A DNA stretch of 64,000 nucleotides from an uncultured bacterium (GCA_902826945.1 CADEGS010000003.1:31194-95193), one strand, 5' to 3'. Counted from the first letter of the stretch, positions 52,388 through 61,294 are shown. Program-made: numbers and translations. The notes: generated by a model not told the origin, from the sequence alone.

Positions 52388-54751
52388 TCAGGGCGCGCGC
52401 ACGATCGCCACGAAGGCCTCGCCGCCTGCGCCGGGGCGCACGACGATCCGCTCGGGGTCGAAGCCCCAGCGCGCGAGCGACGACTCGAGGATCCAGGTCC
52501 CCGGCGCGAGGCCGGCCAGCTCGGCCTCGCCGGTCGAGTCGGGGCGCACGGTGCGCGCGTCCGACGGCCCGTCCGCGCGGACCAGCCGCACGCCCCCGGC
52601 GAGCACGGAGGCGGGCAGCCGCTCCGGCGAGCGCGGGTCGCCGAGCACGAAGTGCAGCCGCAGCGGCTCGCCGCCCGCGAGGCGCACCTCGAGCGGCAGG
52701 GGATCGGCGCCGAGCTCGAGCGCGACCTCGGCGGGCGCGTACCCGCGGGCCTCCACGCGCAGCGTGCCGCGCGCGCCGGGCACGCGCTCGTCCACGCGCC
52801 CGTCGGCGCCGCCGAAGCGCCGGCGCGCGTCGCCGTGGAGCGGCGCGAAGGCCGCGTCGTCCGCGCCGCGCCAGGCGAGCGCCACGTCCGCGAGCGGCGC
52901 CAGCGTGTCCGCGTCGCGCACGAGCAGCGCCACGCGCCCCCATTGCTCCAGCCGCAGCGCGAGATCGCGCGCGCCCGCCGGCACCCCGGCGCGCCGCGCG
53001 ACGCGCTCGCCGGCGCGCGCCTCGAGGTCGAGCGCGAGCGCGGGGTCGGCCGGCAGCGAGAGCGCGAAGCGCCCCTCGGCGTCGCAGCGCACGGCGCTCG
53101 AGCCGAGGTCGCGGCTCTGGTCGTGGGCCCAGCCCTCGACGCGCGCGCCGGCCACCGGCGTGCCGTCCGCCTCGAGCACGCGGCCGGAGACCAGCGCGCG
53201 CGGCGCGGCGGGAGCGAGCTCGAGCGCGCGCTCCTCGCCCGCCGCCAGCGCCACGCGCGCGAGCTCCTCCGCCCCGGCGTCGCGCCTCGGTCCCCACGCG
53301 GCGAAGAGCCGGTACGTCCCGGGCGCGAGGCCCTCGATGGCGAAGCGCCCCTCGCGGTCGAGCCCCGCGCGGCCCGCGCTCTCCGCGCCCTCCCACGCGA
53401 CCGCCGCCGGCGGCGGCATGCCCGCCGCCGCGCGCACGCGTCCGGCGATGCGGGCGGCGGGGCCGAGGTCGATCGCGAGGTTGCGCTCGCACAGCGCGCG
53501 CGCGTCGTCTTCCCAGACGGCGGGGAGGAAGCCCGTGCGCTCGACGACGAGCCGCACGCGGCCCGCGGCGCCGGAGGGGAGCGAGAGCGCGAAGGCGCCT
53601 CGCGCGTCGCTCTCGCCCGCGGCCTCGCCGGCGCAACGCACCTGCGCCGCGCCCGCGTCGGCGCCGATCCAGAGGACGCTCGCGCGCACGCGAGCGCCGG
53701 CGAGCGGGACGCCCGCCGCGTCGCGCACCACGCCGCGCAGCGTCCGGAGCGCCGCGGGCACGAGCACGGGGGCCGGCGCGCCGGGCGTGCCGGGCCGGTG
53801 CTCGGAGAGCGTCAGCGTGCCGAGCCCGTCGACGGCGAGGTCGATCGTGCCGGCCTCGTCCGTGCCGCGCCGCCAGCGGAGGACGCCGCGCGCGTCGGTC
53901 GCGAGCGCGACCGCGCCGTGCAGCACGACGCGCCGCTCGCGCAGGGGCGCGCCGCTCGCCTCGTCCTGGAGCAGGATCGCGAGCTCGTGCGCAGGCGGCA
54001 GCCGCAGCGCGAGCTCGGCGCCTTCCTCGGGCCGTGCCAGCGTGGCGCAGGCGCGCTGGCCGTCCGCGACGAGGACCTGCAGCGTCAGCGCCTCGTCGCG
54101 CGGCACGCGCTCGAGGGCGAAGGCGCCCGCCGCGTCGGTCGTGACGCGCGTGCGCGCGCTCCAGCCGGACGCCTGCGCGTGCGGCAGGTCGCAGAGCACG
54201 AGCGCGCCCGCGAGCGGCGCGCCGAGCGCGTCGAGCACGCGCCCGCGCAGCGCCACGGCGGGCCGCGGCCGCAGCCAGGCCGGCTCGCCGGGGGCGAGCG
54301 GCCAGGCCTCGGGCACGAAGCCCGCGGCGTCGCACGCGATCCACGCCGTGTCCCGCGCGCCGCCGAGCGGCAGGGCGAAGCGCCCGCGCGCGTCGCTGCG
54401 CGCGCTCGCCAGCGCCGCGCCGTCGCCGGCGCCCGGCTCCTCCGCGAGCAGCGCGAGGAGCGCGCCCGGGACGCCGCCGCCGTCGGGGTCGAGGACGGTG
54501 CCCGCGAGCGCCGCAGCGTCGGCCGCCGGCGCGTCCGCGCCCAGGACGGTGCGGCCGGCCGCGGCGGGCGCGTCCGCGCGCCCGGCCAGCGCGGCGCTCG
54601 CGAGCGGCGCGGCCGCGGCGGGCGAGCCGTTTGCCGCCGGCGAGAGCGGGGCTCGCTCCGGCGCCCGCGCGTCGCCCTCGAGCCAGGTCAGGCCCACGAC
54701 GCCGGCCGTCGCGAGGCCGACCAGCGCGCGCGCCGCGCGGCGCCGGCTCAC
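52388..54751 (-). CDS. Membrane-anchored multi-repeat carboxypeptidase-regulatory-like (Ig-fold) protein
   Basis: A 787-residue protein that begins with a basic stretch and one membrane helix (ALVGLATAGVVGLTWL, residues 9-24). The rest is an extracytoplasmic array of about eight beta-sandwich modules. Each contains a phrase of the type G-x-V-x-D-x-x-G-x-P-L-x-G-A, for example LRGRVLDALGAPLAGALVLC, LRGVVRDAAGVPLAGARVRA and VSGRVLEADGTPVAGARVEG. These are carboxypeptidase-D regulatory-like repeats, often used for surface binding. Its GTG overlaps the sigma-factor stop (GTGA), so the two proteins are made together. It could be the membrane partner of that sigma factor; this is inference. Confidence 0.8.
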   Translation of the reverse strand: MSRRRAARALVGLATAGVVGLTWLEGDARAPERAPLSPAANGSPAAAAPLASAALAGRADAPAAAGRTVLGADAPAADAAALAGTVLDPDGGGVPGALLALLAEEPGAGDGAALASARSDARGRFALPLGGARDTAWIACDAAGFVPEAWPLAPGEPAWLRPRPAVALRGRVLDALGAPLAGALVLCDLPHAQASGWSARTRVTTDAAGAFALERVPRDEALTLQVLVADGQRACATLARPEEGAELALRLPPAHELAILLQDEASGAPLRERRVVLHGAVALATDARGVLRWRRGTDEAGTIDLAVDGLGTLTLSEHRPGTPGAPAPVLVPAALRTLRGVVRDAAGVPLAGARVRASVLWIGADAGAAQVRCAGEAAGESDARGAFALSLPSGAAGRVRLVVERTGFLPAVWEDDARALCERNLAIDLGPAARIAGRVRAAAGMPPPAAVAWEGAESAGRAGLDREGRFAIEGLAPGTYRLFAAWGPRRDAGAEELARVALAAGEERALELAPAAPRALVSGRVLEADGTPVAGARVEGWAHDQSRDLGSSAVRCDAEGRFALSLPADPALALDLEARAGERVARRAGVPAGARDLALRLEQWGRVALLVRDADTLAPLADVALAWRGADDAAFAPLHGDARRRFGGADGRVDERVPGARGTLRVEARGYAPAEVALELGADPLPLEVRLAGGEPLRLHFVLGDPRSPERLPASVLAGGVRLVRADGPSDARTVRPDSTGEAELAGLAPGTWILESSLARWGFDPERIVVRPGAGGEAFVAIVRAP

Positions 54752-55806
54752 CGCGCGCCTCCGCGCGGGTCGAGCCCGAGCGCGGCCAGCGCGAGGCGCG
54801 CGTCGTGCGTCCAGCGCGCGTCGGACGGCGGCTCCGGCGCGCCGGGACGGAGCAGGTCGAAGAACGCGCGTCGCGCGGGCTCGGGCAGGCGGTTGAACGA
54901 GGCGCCCGCCGGCGCGCACTCGCCGGCGCGCAGCCCCAGGAGCTCCTGCAGGAAGTCGTAGCGCTGCAGGTGCGCCGCGCGGAGCGCGCCCCGGTCCCGG
55001 CGCAAGAGCGCCGCAGTCGCGCGCGCGACGCTCGCGGCGAGCGGCGCGCGCGTGCGGCGCGCGATCCGCTCGCCCAGCGCGGCCACCGGCTCCGCGTCCA
55101 TCAGGAGCGAGCGCGAGCGCAGCAGCCGGGCGGCCAGCCCGAGCGCGCGCGTCCCCGGCGCGGGGCGCGGCGCGGGCGCGGGCTCGTCCGGCGCGGGCGA
55201 GCGGGCCGCGCGCAGCGCGCGCGTGGCGAGCGGGGCGGCGGCGCGCGCGTGCGCCTTGCGCGCGGCCTCGGCGCCGGGCAGGTCGGCGAGGCGCGCGATC
55301 GTCGTCCAGCTCGCGCCGAGCAGCGCCCGCAGCACGACCAGCGAGCGCCCGCGCGCGCCGAGCGCGGCCAGCGCGCGCGCGTCCGCGGCGCGCAGCTCGC
55401 GCGCGCACAGCCGGCGCTCGGGGCCGGGCTCGGAGGCGAGCAGGCACAGCTCGGGCGCGGAGGGCTCTGCCGGCCCGGTGCCGCCGGGCGGCCAGCGGCG
55501 CTGCCGGCGCAGCGCGTCGATCGCGCGCCGCACGCAGATGCCGTGGAACCAGGCGCGGAAGCCGCTGTCGCTGCGACGGCGCAGCGCGTGCGCGCTCTGG
55601 AGCGCGACGATCGAGGCCTCCATCACGACGTCCTCGGGGTCGAGGCCGAGGAGCGGCCAGCGCGCGAAGCGCGCGCGCAGGACGCGCAGCGCCGAGGGTG
55701 CGCTCTCGAGCAGCCAGCGCTCGAGCGGCGGGGGTCCGGTCGGCGCGGCGGGGACGCTGGCGGAGGCGGCGAGGGGAGGCGGCATCGTCGGGTCGCGGGG
55801 CCGCAT
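54748..55806 (-). CDS. ECF-like sigma factor with long C-terminal extension
   Basis: A 352-residue protein. Residues 25-100 fit sigma-70 region 2 (LERWLLESAPSALRVLRARF, DPEDVVMEASIVALQ, FRAWFHGICVRRAIDALRRQ). A divergent region 4 lies near 150-195 (LRALLGASWTTIARLADLPG). The remaining 150 or so residues are a helical extension without a known domain. The ATG at 55806 has AGAGG close by; an ATG seven codons later is possible. It is coupled to the repeat protein by a GTGA overlap and divergent from the two small secreted proteins at 55996 and 56474, which are possible targets. Confidence 0.78.
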   Translation of the reverse strand: MRPRDPTMPPPLAASASVPAAPTGPPPLERWLLESAPSALRVLRARFARWPLLGLDPEDVVMEASIVALQSAHALRRRSDSGFRAWFHGICVRRAIDALRRQRRWPPGGTGPAEPSAPELCLLASEPGPERRLCARELRAADARALAALGARGRSLVVLRALLGASWTTIARLADLPGAEAARKAHARAAAPLATRALRAARSPAPDEPAPAPRPAPGTRALGLAARLLRSRSLLMDAEPVAALGERIARRTRAPLAASVARATAALLRRDRGALRAAHLQRYDFLQELLGLRAGECAPAGASFNRLPEPARRAFFDLLRPGAPEPPSDARWTHDARLALAALGLDPRGGAR

Positions 55807-55995
55807 CGACCTCTGCCGCGAGCGCCCGCGCGGTTCTCCGAATCCGCGCTTTCCTCGCGCGGCGCGTTTTCGCGTCCGGTCCGCGCGTCCCGTCCGACTC
55901 CTGCCCGGCCCTGCGCCGCGGCGCAGCGCCCGCGACCGCGCCGTCGCGCGGTCGCGCTCCCCCCAACACGGACGCAACACGAGAGTCACGACGAA

Positions 55996-56433
55996 ATGAA
56001 GACTCGAGCAACGATCCTCAGCGCCTTCGCGGCGCTGCCCGTCATGGCGTTCCCGGCCGTGCTCGCCGCCTGCGAGACCGAGGCCGAAGCCATCGGCGGC
56101 GACACCGGCTGCTACGGCGTCGCCTCGGGCGGCGTCAACGTCAGCGGCGGCCTTGTGACCGTCAACGGCATGCATGCCATGGTCAAGAAGGAAGGCTGCC
56201 CCGGCATGACGAAGGTCGAGGTCACGGTCTTCCGCGACGGCAACGGCAACGGGAAGCAAGAGGCGAACGAGAACTCGGTCGCGTCCGACTACGCCTGCTC
56301 GGCCACGCCCTCCTCGTCGATGTCGACGGGCTCCTTCACCTTCAACAAGAACGGCTCCACGGGCGGCAACGCCTACACCGTCACGGTCACCGACGCCAAC
56401 GGCAAGACCAGCGGGTTCGGCGGGACCTTCTGA
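55996..56433 (+). CDS. Small secreted protein with calcium-loop-like motif
   Basis: A 145-residue exported protein. The signal peptide ends near AVLAAC. The mature part has four cysteines (residues 39, 68, 101 and the one at the lipobox-like site) and a DGNGNGKQEANE loop resembling EF-hand or dockerin calcium loops. Gly/Ser/Thr-rich beta-strand sequence follows (STGGNAYTVTVTDANGKTSG). No family is recognised. It could be a lipoprotein if Cys26 is lipidated. It is divergent from the sigma-factor gene at 54748-55806 and followed after 40 bases by another small secreted protein. Confidence 0.75.
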   Translation: MKTRATILSAFAALPVMAFPAVLAACETEAEAIGGDTGCYGVASGGVNVSGGLVTVNGMHAMVKKEGCPGMTKVEVTVFRDGNGNGKQEANENSVASDYACSATPSSSMSTGSFTFNKNGSTGGNAYTVTVTDANGKTSGFGGTF

Positions 56434-56473
56434 GCTGCTCTCCCCAGACCACCAGCACGAGGAACACGATCCC

Positions 56474-56923
56474 ATGAACACGAAGCACCTGCTCCTGGGC
56501 CTCGCCGCCGCGGCGGCCGCGGGCCTGACCCTGCACGCCAACATCGGCACCGGGTACACCGGCGGCACCATCCTGGGGCGCCCCGTGATCGGCACGCTCC
56601 CGCGCGACGCCACGCAGTGGAACGAGTTCGGCATCCTCTACGCCGTGCGCGACTACGAGTCGGCGGGCGTCAAGCCGCTGAAGGTCGAGGTGATCGACCT
56701 CGGCCCGAGCTGGACGCCGCTCGACGACGACCGCGAGCCCCACTCCGGCTACGCCGAGGTGAACGGCGTGCAGTACCAGCTGATCCGCAACATGACCACC
56801 GGCAAGCTCATGGTGACGCTGCCGGTCAACGCCTTCACCGGCAGCGGCGACTCGCTGCTCGTCACCGCCTTCGACCGCCAGGGCACGCAGCTCGGCTGCT
56901 TCAGCTTCGGCTTCTTCTATTGA
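56474..56923 (+). CDS. Small secreted protein of unknown family
   Basis: A 149-residue protein with a clear signal peptide (LLLGLAAAAAAGLTLHA) and a mature domain of short beta strands with few charged clusters, ending FDRQGTQLGCFSFGFFY. I do not recognise it. Its position 40 bases after the other small secreted protein and just before lgt suggests an operon of exported products, with expression perhaps set by the divergent sigma factor. Confidence 0.75.
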   Translation: MNTKHLLLGLAAAAAAGLTLHANIGTGYTGGTILGRPVIGTLPRDATQWNEFGILYAVRDYESAGVKPLKVEVIDLGPSWTPLDDDREPHSGYAEVNGVQYQLIRNMTTGKLMVTLPVNAFTGSGDSLLVTAFDRQGTQLGCFSFGFFY

Positions 56924-56987
56924 TCCGGCAGGGGACGGGAGGCCGCCCGCGCGCGGCCTCCCGCGCCTCCTTCCCGCGGGAGCGGTC

Positions 56988-57734
56988 ATGAGCGTTCGCC
57001 TGGGCAGCCTCGAGCTCCACCTCTACGGAGCGATCGTCGCCGTCGCGATCCTGGCCGGCACGGCGCTCTTCGCGCGCGCGCTGGCGCGCGACGGGGCCGC
57101 CTCCCCGCACTGGGCGTTCCGGCGCCTGCCCGTGATCCTCGCCTGCGCGCTGGCGGGGGCGAAGCTGGCCGGCGCCGTGGACGACTGGGAGCGCTTCCGC
57201 CGCGCGCCGCTCGCCTACCTGCTCGACCCGGCCGGCCACGCCTTCCTCGGCGCGGCGCTGGCGGGCTGCGCGACGGTCTGGGTGCTCGCGCGCCGCTCGC
57301 GGCTGTCGGCGGCGCGCGTCTTCGACGCCATGACGCCCGGCTTGTTCGTCGGCTGGGGCCTGGGGCGGCTGGCCTGCCACGTGACGGGGGATGGCTGCTA
57401 CGGCGTGCCGTTCGCGCTCGGCCTGGCCTATCCCGACGGCGTCGTGCCGAGCGCCGTGCCGGTGCACCCGACGCCGCTCTACGAGCTGGTCCTGGCGCTG
57501 GCGGGGCTCCTCGTCCTGCGGCGCGCCCGCGCGCGCGGCGTCGCGGGGGCGACCTTCGCCGCCGGGCTCGCGTACTACGCGGCCGTGCGCTTCGCGATCG
57601 AGCTCGTGCGGCGCAACCCGCGCATCGGCCCGCTGACCCAGGCCCAGTGGACCTGCCTGGCGCTCGGGTGCGCCGCGGCGTGCTGGCTCGCGCGGCGGCC
57701 CGCTCCCGCAGGTGCCGCGCAGCCGACGGCGTGA
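56988..57734 (+). CDS. lgt: Prolipoprotein diacylglyceryl transferase (Lgt)-like protein
   Basis: A 248-residue polytopic protein. Motifs of the Lgt family are recognisable: GLFVGWGLGRLACHVTGDGC (the Lgt signature region with its arginine), a YG-containing loop, HPTPLYELVLALAGLLVL, and a late arginine pair in FAIELVRRNPRIG. Lgt attaches diacylglycerol to the lipobox cysteine of lipoproteins. This is one of the shorter, divergent forms, and the usual N-terminal H-x-Y-G motif is reduced to LHLYGAIV. Whether it is the main cellular Lgt is unknown. Confidence 0.85.
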   Translation: MSVRLGSLELHLYGAIVAVAILAGTALFARALARDGAASPHWAFRRLPVILACALAGAKLAGAVDDWERFRRAPLAYLLDPAGHAFLGAALAGCATVWVLARRSRLSAARVFDAMTPGLFVGWGLGRLACHVTGDGCYGVPFALGLAYPDGVVPSAVPVHPTPLYELVLALAGLLVLRRARARGVAGATFAAGLAYYAAVRFAIELVRRNPRIGPLTQAQWTCLALGCAAACWLARRPAPAGAAQPTA

Positions 57735-57753
57735 GACCCCAATGAAAAAGGAG

Positions 57754-57788
57754 GCGACCCTGCCGTGCGGGCGCCCCGCAGGGGTCGC
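57754..57788 (+). terminator. Hairpin after lgt
   Basis: GCGACCC (57754-57760) pairs with the GGGTCGC ending at 57788, and an inner TGCGGG/CCCGCA stem (57766-57771 with 57775-57780) closes on CGC. It lies 20 bases after the lgt stop, preceded by an A-rich stretch. The remaining bases to 57954 hold only a candidate promoter. Confidence 0.5.
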
Positions 57789-57864
57789 GGCGGGGCCGCG
57801 TCGGCCCCACCGGAACGCGCTCCGGCCGTCCGCGGAGCGCCGTCCCGGCCCCGGGACCCCACCC

Positions 57865-57893
57865 TCGACTGCGCCCTGGGGGAGGAATACGAT
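57865..57893 (+). promoter_or_regulatory. Candidate sigma-70 promoter of the sphingolipid operon
   Basis: TCGACT (57865-57870) and TACGAT (57888-57893) are 17 bases apart, each matching the consensus at four of six positions. They lie about 60 bases before the spt start codon. Confidence 0.45.
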
Positions 57894-57954
57894 TCCGACC
57901 CGCTAGGCGACGCGCCGCGCGGGCGCGCCGCGAGGGGGGAGACCCGCGGGACAC

Positions 57955-59205
57955 ATGACCAGCACTCCGGATTCCCTGGGCTTCGGGTCGGTCGCGGGGC
58001 GGAACGGCGCGCTGGGCGTCGCGCCGGACCCCATCTACCGGCGCGCGCTGGCCTTCGACAAGGCCGACCGGCTGCGCGCGGACGGGCTCTACCCCTTCTG
58101 CGCGACGATCCACGCGATCGACGCGCGCGAGGCGCTCGTGCAGGGCAAGCGCTGCCTGCACATGGGCTCGAACGACTACCTCGGGCTGGCGCACGACCCG
58201 CGCGTCGTGCGCGCCGGGGCGCGCGCGGCGGAGCGCTTCGGCGTCGGCTCGACCGGCAGCCGGCTCCTGAACGGCACGTGCCCGCTGCACCTCGAGCTCG
58301 AGGCGGCGCTGGCGGCCTTCACGAACAAGGAGGCGGGGCTCGTCTTCCCGACGGGGTACCAGACGAACCTCGGCGTGATCGCCGGCCTGGTCGGGCGCGA
58401 GGACGTCGTCTTCGTCGGCCGCCACGACCACGCCTCGATCCTCGACGGCGGCCGGCTGGCGCTGGGGCGCATGGTGCGCTTCGACCCGTCGCAGCCGGCG
58501 CAGCTCGAGCGCCAGCTCGAGCCCTGGAAGGGGCACGGGCGCCTGGTGATCGTGGACGGCGTGCACTCGATGGAGGGCAGCCTGGTCGATCTGCCGAGCC
58601 TGGTCGAGCTGCGCCGCCGCCACGGCTTCCTGCTGGCGGTCGACGACGCGCACGCGATCGGCGTGATGGGCGAGCGCGGCGCGGGCACCTCGGAGCACTT
58701 CGGGCTGACCGACCAGGTGGACCTGATCGTCGGCACGTTCTCGAAGTCGCTGGGCGCGAACGGCGGCTTCGTCGCCGGCCCGCGCCCGTTGATCGAGTTC
58801 CTGCGGCACCTGAGCCGCTCGTTCGTGTTCTCCGCCGCGCTCTCGCCGTTCCACGCCGCGGCCGTGCTGACCTCGCTGTCGATCCTGCAGAGCGAGCCCT
58901 GGCGCCTGCGCCGCCTGCACGAGTCCACCGCGCGCCTGCGCGAGCGCCTGCGCGCGCTGGGCTTCGACACCGGCACCAGCGATTCGCCGATCCTGCCCGT
59001 CCTGATCGGGGACGAGCGCGCCACGCTCACCTTCTGGAAGGCCCTGATCGAGAACGGCGTGTACGGCAACCCGGTGATCTCGCCCGCCGTGCCCGACGGT
59101 CGCTGCCGCATCCGCCTCAGCGTCAACGCGGCGCACACCGACGAGGACCTCGAGCGCGTCGTGGGCGCCTTCGACCGCATCCGCGCCGTGGGCGCGGCTC
59201 CGTGA
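57955..59205 (+). CDS. spt: Serine palmitoyltransferase-like alpha-oxoamine synthase
   Basis: A 416-residue PLP enzyme of the alpha-oxoamine synthase family. The PLP lysine is Lys264 in GTFSKSLGANGG. The cofactor-stacking His is in HDHASILDGG (residue 159), and DDAHAIG (230-236) binds the pyridine ring. Relatives include BioF, Kbl, HemA and serine palmitoyltransferase. The last is preferred because the two genes that follow encode a ceramide-synthase-like acyltransferase and a ketosphinganine-reductase-like epimerase. The enzyme would condense serine with an acyl thioester in the cytoplasm as the first step of sphingolipid synthesis. Its stop overlaps the next start (GTGA). Confidence 0.9.
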   Translation: MTSTPDSLGFGSVAGRNGALGVAPDPIYRRALAFDKADRLRADGLYPFCATIHAIDAREALVQGKRCLHMGSNDYLGLAHDPRVVRAGARAAERFGVGSTGSRLLNGTCPLHLELEAALAAFTNKEAGLVFPTGYQTNLGVIAGLVGREDVVFVGRHDHASILDGGRLALGRMVRFDPSQPAQLERQLEPWKGHGRLVIVDGVHSMEGSLVDLPSLVELRRRHGFLLAVDDAHAIGVMGERGAGTSEHFGLTDQVDLIVGTFSKSLGANGGFVAGPRPLIEFLRHLSRSFVFSAALSPFHAAAVLTSLSILQSEPWRLRRLHESTARLRERLRALGFDTGTSDSPILPVLIGDERATLTFWKALIENGVYGNPVISPAVPDGRCRIRLSVNAAHTDEDLERVVGAFDRIRAVGAAP

Positions 59206-60299
59206 GCGACGTCGCGCTCGAGCCGGTGCAGGATCGCGCCGGCCGGCGCGCCTTCCTCGACCTGCCCTACCGCCTGCACGCGCGCGACCCGCTGTGGGTC
59301 GCGCCCCTGCGGCTGCGCGAGCGCGAGCGCTTCGACCCGCGCAAGAACCCGACCCTGCGCCAGCGGCCGTACGCGCTCTTCGCCGCGCGCCGAGGCGGCG
59401 CGCTGGTCGGGCGCGTGGGCGCCTTCGAGCGGCGCGCCGGCGGCGCGCAGGCCGGCTTCGGCTTCTTCGAGAGCGTGGACGATCCGGCCGTCGCGGGCGC
59501 GCTGCTCGACGGCGTGCGCGCCTGGGCGGCCGGGCGCGGCCTGCGCGGCCTCGTCGGCCCGATGGCCTTCTCGACGAACGACGAGTGCGGCGTGCTGGTC
59601 GAGGGCTTCGACACGCCGCCGACGCTGCTCAACGTGCACAACCCGCCGTACTACGACGCGCTCCTGCGCGGCGCCGGGCTGTCGAAGGCGCACGACCTCT
59701 ACCAGTACTGCAAGCAGGAGCCGGCCTTTCCCGAGCGCTACGAGGGGCTGTCGCAGCGCCTGCTCGAGCGCTCGGGCCTGCGCGTGCGCTGCTCGACGCG
59801 CGCGCGGCTGCTCGAGGACGCGCGCCTGATCGGGCGGCTCTTCAACGACATCTGGAGCGAGAACTGGGGCTTCGAGCCGCTCGGCGAGGCCGAGATCGTG
59901 CAGCGCGCGAAGGAGATGCGCCTGATCCTCGACCCCGAGTGGGTCGCGATCGCCGAGCGCGACGGGCGCCCGGTGGGCCTGGCGGTCGTCCTGCCGGACC
60001 TGAACGTCGTCCACCGCCGCCACCCGAGCGGCGCGCTCTTGCCGAACCTGGCGGACCTCCTGCTCTCGCGCCGGCGCATCGACCGCGCGCGCGTGCCCCT
60101 GCTCGGCGTCGTGCGCGAGCTGCGCGGCCGCGGCCTCGAGGCGGGCATCCTGGCGCACCTGTGGAGGCGCGTCACCGCGCGCGCGCGCTGGGTCGAGGCC
60201 GGCTGGGTGCTCGAGGACAACGTCGCGATGCAGAACGTGCTCGAGCGCATCGGCTTCGAGCGCTACAAGACCGTGCGCCTGTACGAGGACCGCGCGTGA
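59202..60299 (+). CDS. Bacterial ceramide synthase-like GNAT acyltransferase
   Basis: A 365-residue GNAT-superfamily protein. The N-terminal half has FLDLPYRLHARDPLWVAPLR and KNPTLRQRPYALFAARRGG. The central block GPMAFSTNDECGVLVEGFDT and NVHNPPYYDALLRGAG is characteristic of the large GNAT proteins found beside spt in Caulobacter-type loci, where they act as ceramide synthase (bCerS). The C-terminal half is a second GNAT-like fold with VVRELRGRGLEAGILAHLW. It would N-acylate the long-chain base. GTGA overlaps on both sides tie it to spt and the epimerase gene. Confidence 0.85.
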   Translation: MSDVALEPVQDRAGRRAFLDLPYRLHARDPLWVAPLRLRERERFDPRKNPTLRQRPYALFAARRGGALVGRVGAFERRAGGAQAGFGFFESVDDPAVAGALLDGVRAWAAGRGLRGLVGPMAFSTNDECGVLVEGFDTPPTLLNVHNPPYYDALLRGAGLSKAHDLYQYCKQEPAFPERYEGLSQRLLERSGLRVRCSTRARLLEDARLIGRLFNDIWSENWGFEPLGEAEIVQRAKEMRLILDPEWVAIAERDGRPVGLAVVLPDLNVVHRRHPSGALLPNLADLLLSRRRIDRARVPLLGVVRELRGRGLEAGILAHLWRRVTARARWVEAGWVLEDNVAMQNVLERIGFERYKTVRLYEDRA

Positions 60300-61294
60300 G
60301 GGTGCTCGTCACCGGGGCGACCGGCTTCATCGGCGCGCACGTGGTGCGCGCGCTCCTCCGCCGCGGGCACGCCGTGCGCGCGCTGGCGCGCAGCGCGGCG
60401 CGCGCGGCGCCGCTCCTCTCGGACGCGCCGTCCGACGGCTGGTCGGGCGTCGTCGCGGGCGACCTGTGCGACGCCGCGGCGCGCGAGCGCGCCTGCGCCG
60501 GCGCCGAGGCGCTCGTGCACCTGGCCGGCGTCGTCGGCACGACGGACGCGTCGCTCTACGGGCGCGTGAACGACCAGGCGACGGGCGAGCTCCTGCGCGC
60601 CGCGGAGCGCGCCGGCGGCGGCGCGACGCGCCTCGTGCTCGTCAGCTCGCTGGCGGCCGGCGGGCCGGCGCAGGGCGGCGCGCCGCTCGCGCCGGGCGTC
60701 GGCCGCCCCGTCTCGCGCTACGGCGCGAGCAAGCTGCGCGGCGAGGAGCACGTCGAGCCCCTGCGCTCGCCCTGGCTCGTGCTGCGGCCGGGCGCGGTCT
60801 TCGGGCCCGGCGACCGCGAGTTCCTGCCGCTCTTCCGCGCCGCGCGCCGGCGCCTGGTGGCCGTGCCCGGCTCGAAGCGCCGGGGCGTGCCGCTGGTCTA
60901 CGTCGAGGACCTGGCGGAGGTCGTGGCGGCCGGCGTGGAGAGCGCGCTCGCGAGCCGCGTCCTGGCCGTGCTCGGCCGGCCGGCGCTCGACGTCGAGGGG
61001 CTCGTGCGCCTGGTGCACGCGCGCGTCGCGCGCGCGCCGGCGCGCGCGCCGTGCGTGGTCGGCATCCCCGCGCCGTGCGTGCGGCTCGCCTCGCGCGCGC
61101 TGGCGAGCGTCGTGCCCGCCCGCCGCCTGCCGCCGACCTGGACGCCCGACCGCGTCGCCGAGGTGGTCGCCGGCCCCTGGCCGAGCGCGCCGGAGCCGCT
61201 CGAGCGCGCGCTCGGCTGGAGCGCCTGGACGCCGCTCGAGCAGGCCGTCGAGCGCACGGTGGCCTGGTACCGCTCGGAGCGCCTGCTGGCTTGA
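60296..61294 (+). CDS. NAD-dependent epimerase/reductase, CerR-like (sphingolipid)
   Basis: A 332-residue extended short-chain dehydrogenase. The nucleotide site is LVTGATGFIGAHVVRALLRR at the N terminus. The catalytic region has LVLVSSLAAGGPAQ and the Tyr-Lys pair in SRYGASKLRGEEH, with RPGAVFGPGDREFLPLF after it. In bacterial sphingolipid operons an enzyme of this class (CerR) reduces the 3-keto group; its substrate there can be the acylated base. The start GTG overlaps the acyltransferase stop. Assignment as CerR is by genomic context; sequence alone supports only the SDR superfamily. Confidence 0.85.
   Translation: MRVLVTGATGFIGAHVVRALLRRGHAVRALARSAARAAPLLSDAPSDGWSGVVAGDLCDAAARERACAGAEALVHLAGVVGTTDASLYGRVNDQATGELLRAAERAGGGATRLVLVSSLAAGGPAQGGAPLAPGVGRPVSRYGASKLRGEEHVEPLRSPWLVLRPGAVFGPGDREFLPLFRAARRRLVAVPGSKRRGVPLVYVEDLAEVVAAGVESALASRVLAVLGRPALDVEGLVRLVHARVARAPARAPCVVGIPAPCVRLASRALASVVPARRLPPTWTPDRVAEVVAGPWPSAPEPLERALGWSAWTPLEQAVERTVAWYRSERLLA

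Noticed and set aside
48756..54896. Very long plus-strand open frame (over 2000 codons)
   Set aside because: It lies opposite the formate dehydrogenase, NuoE-NuoF, fhs and repeat-protein genes, which have clear motifs. The frame is an Arg/Ala/Pro-rich shadow caused by high GC at third codon positions.
57742..57906. Short ORF starting MKKEATLPCGRPAG after lgt
   Set aside because: It overlaps the terminator-like hairpin and the candidate sphingolipid promoter, has a weak ribosome site and reads as low-complexity GC-rich sequence.
57955..59205. BioF or Kbl instead of serine palmitoyltransferase
   Set aside because: The fold is shared, but no biotin or threonine-degradation genes are adjacent, while a ceramide-synthase-like and a CerR-like gene are translationally coupled to it.
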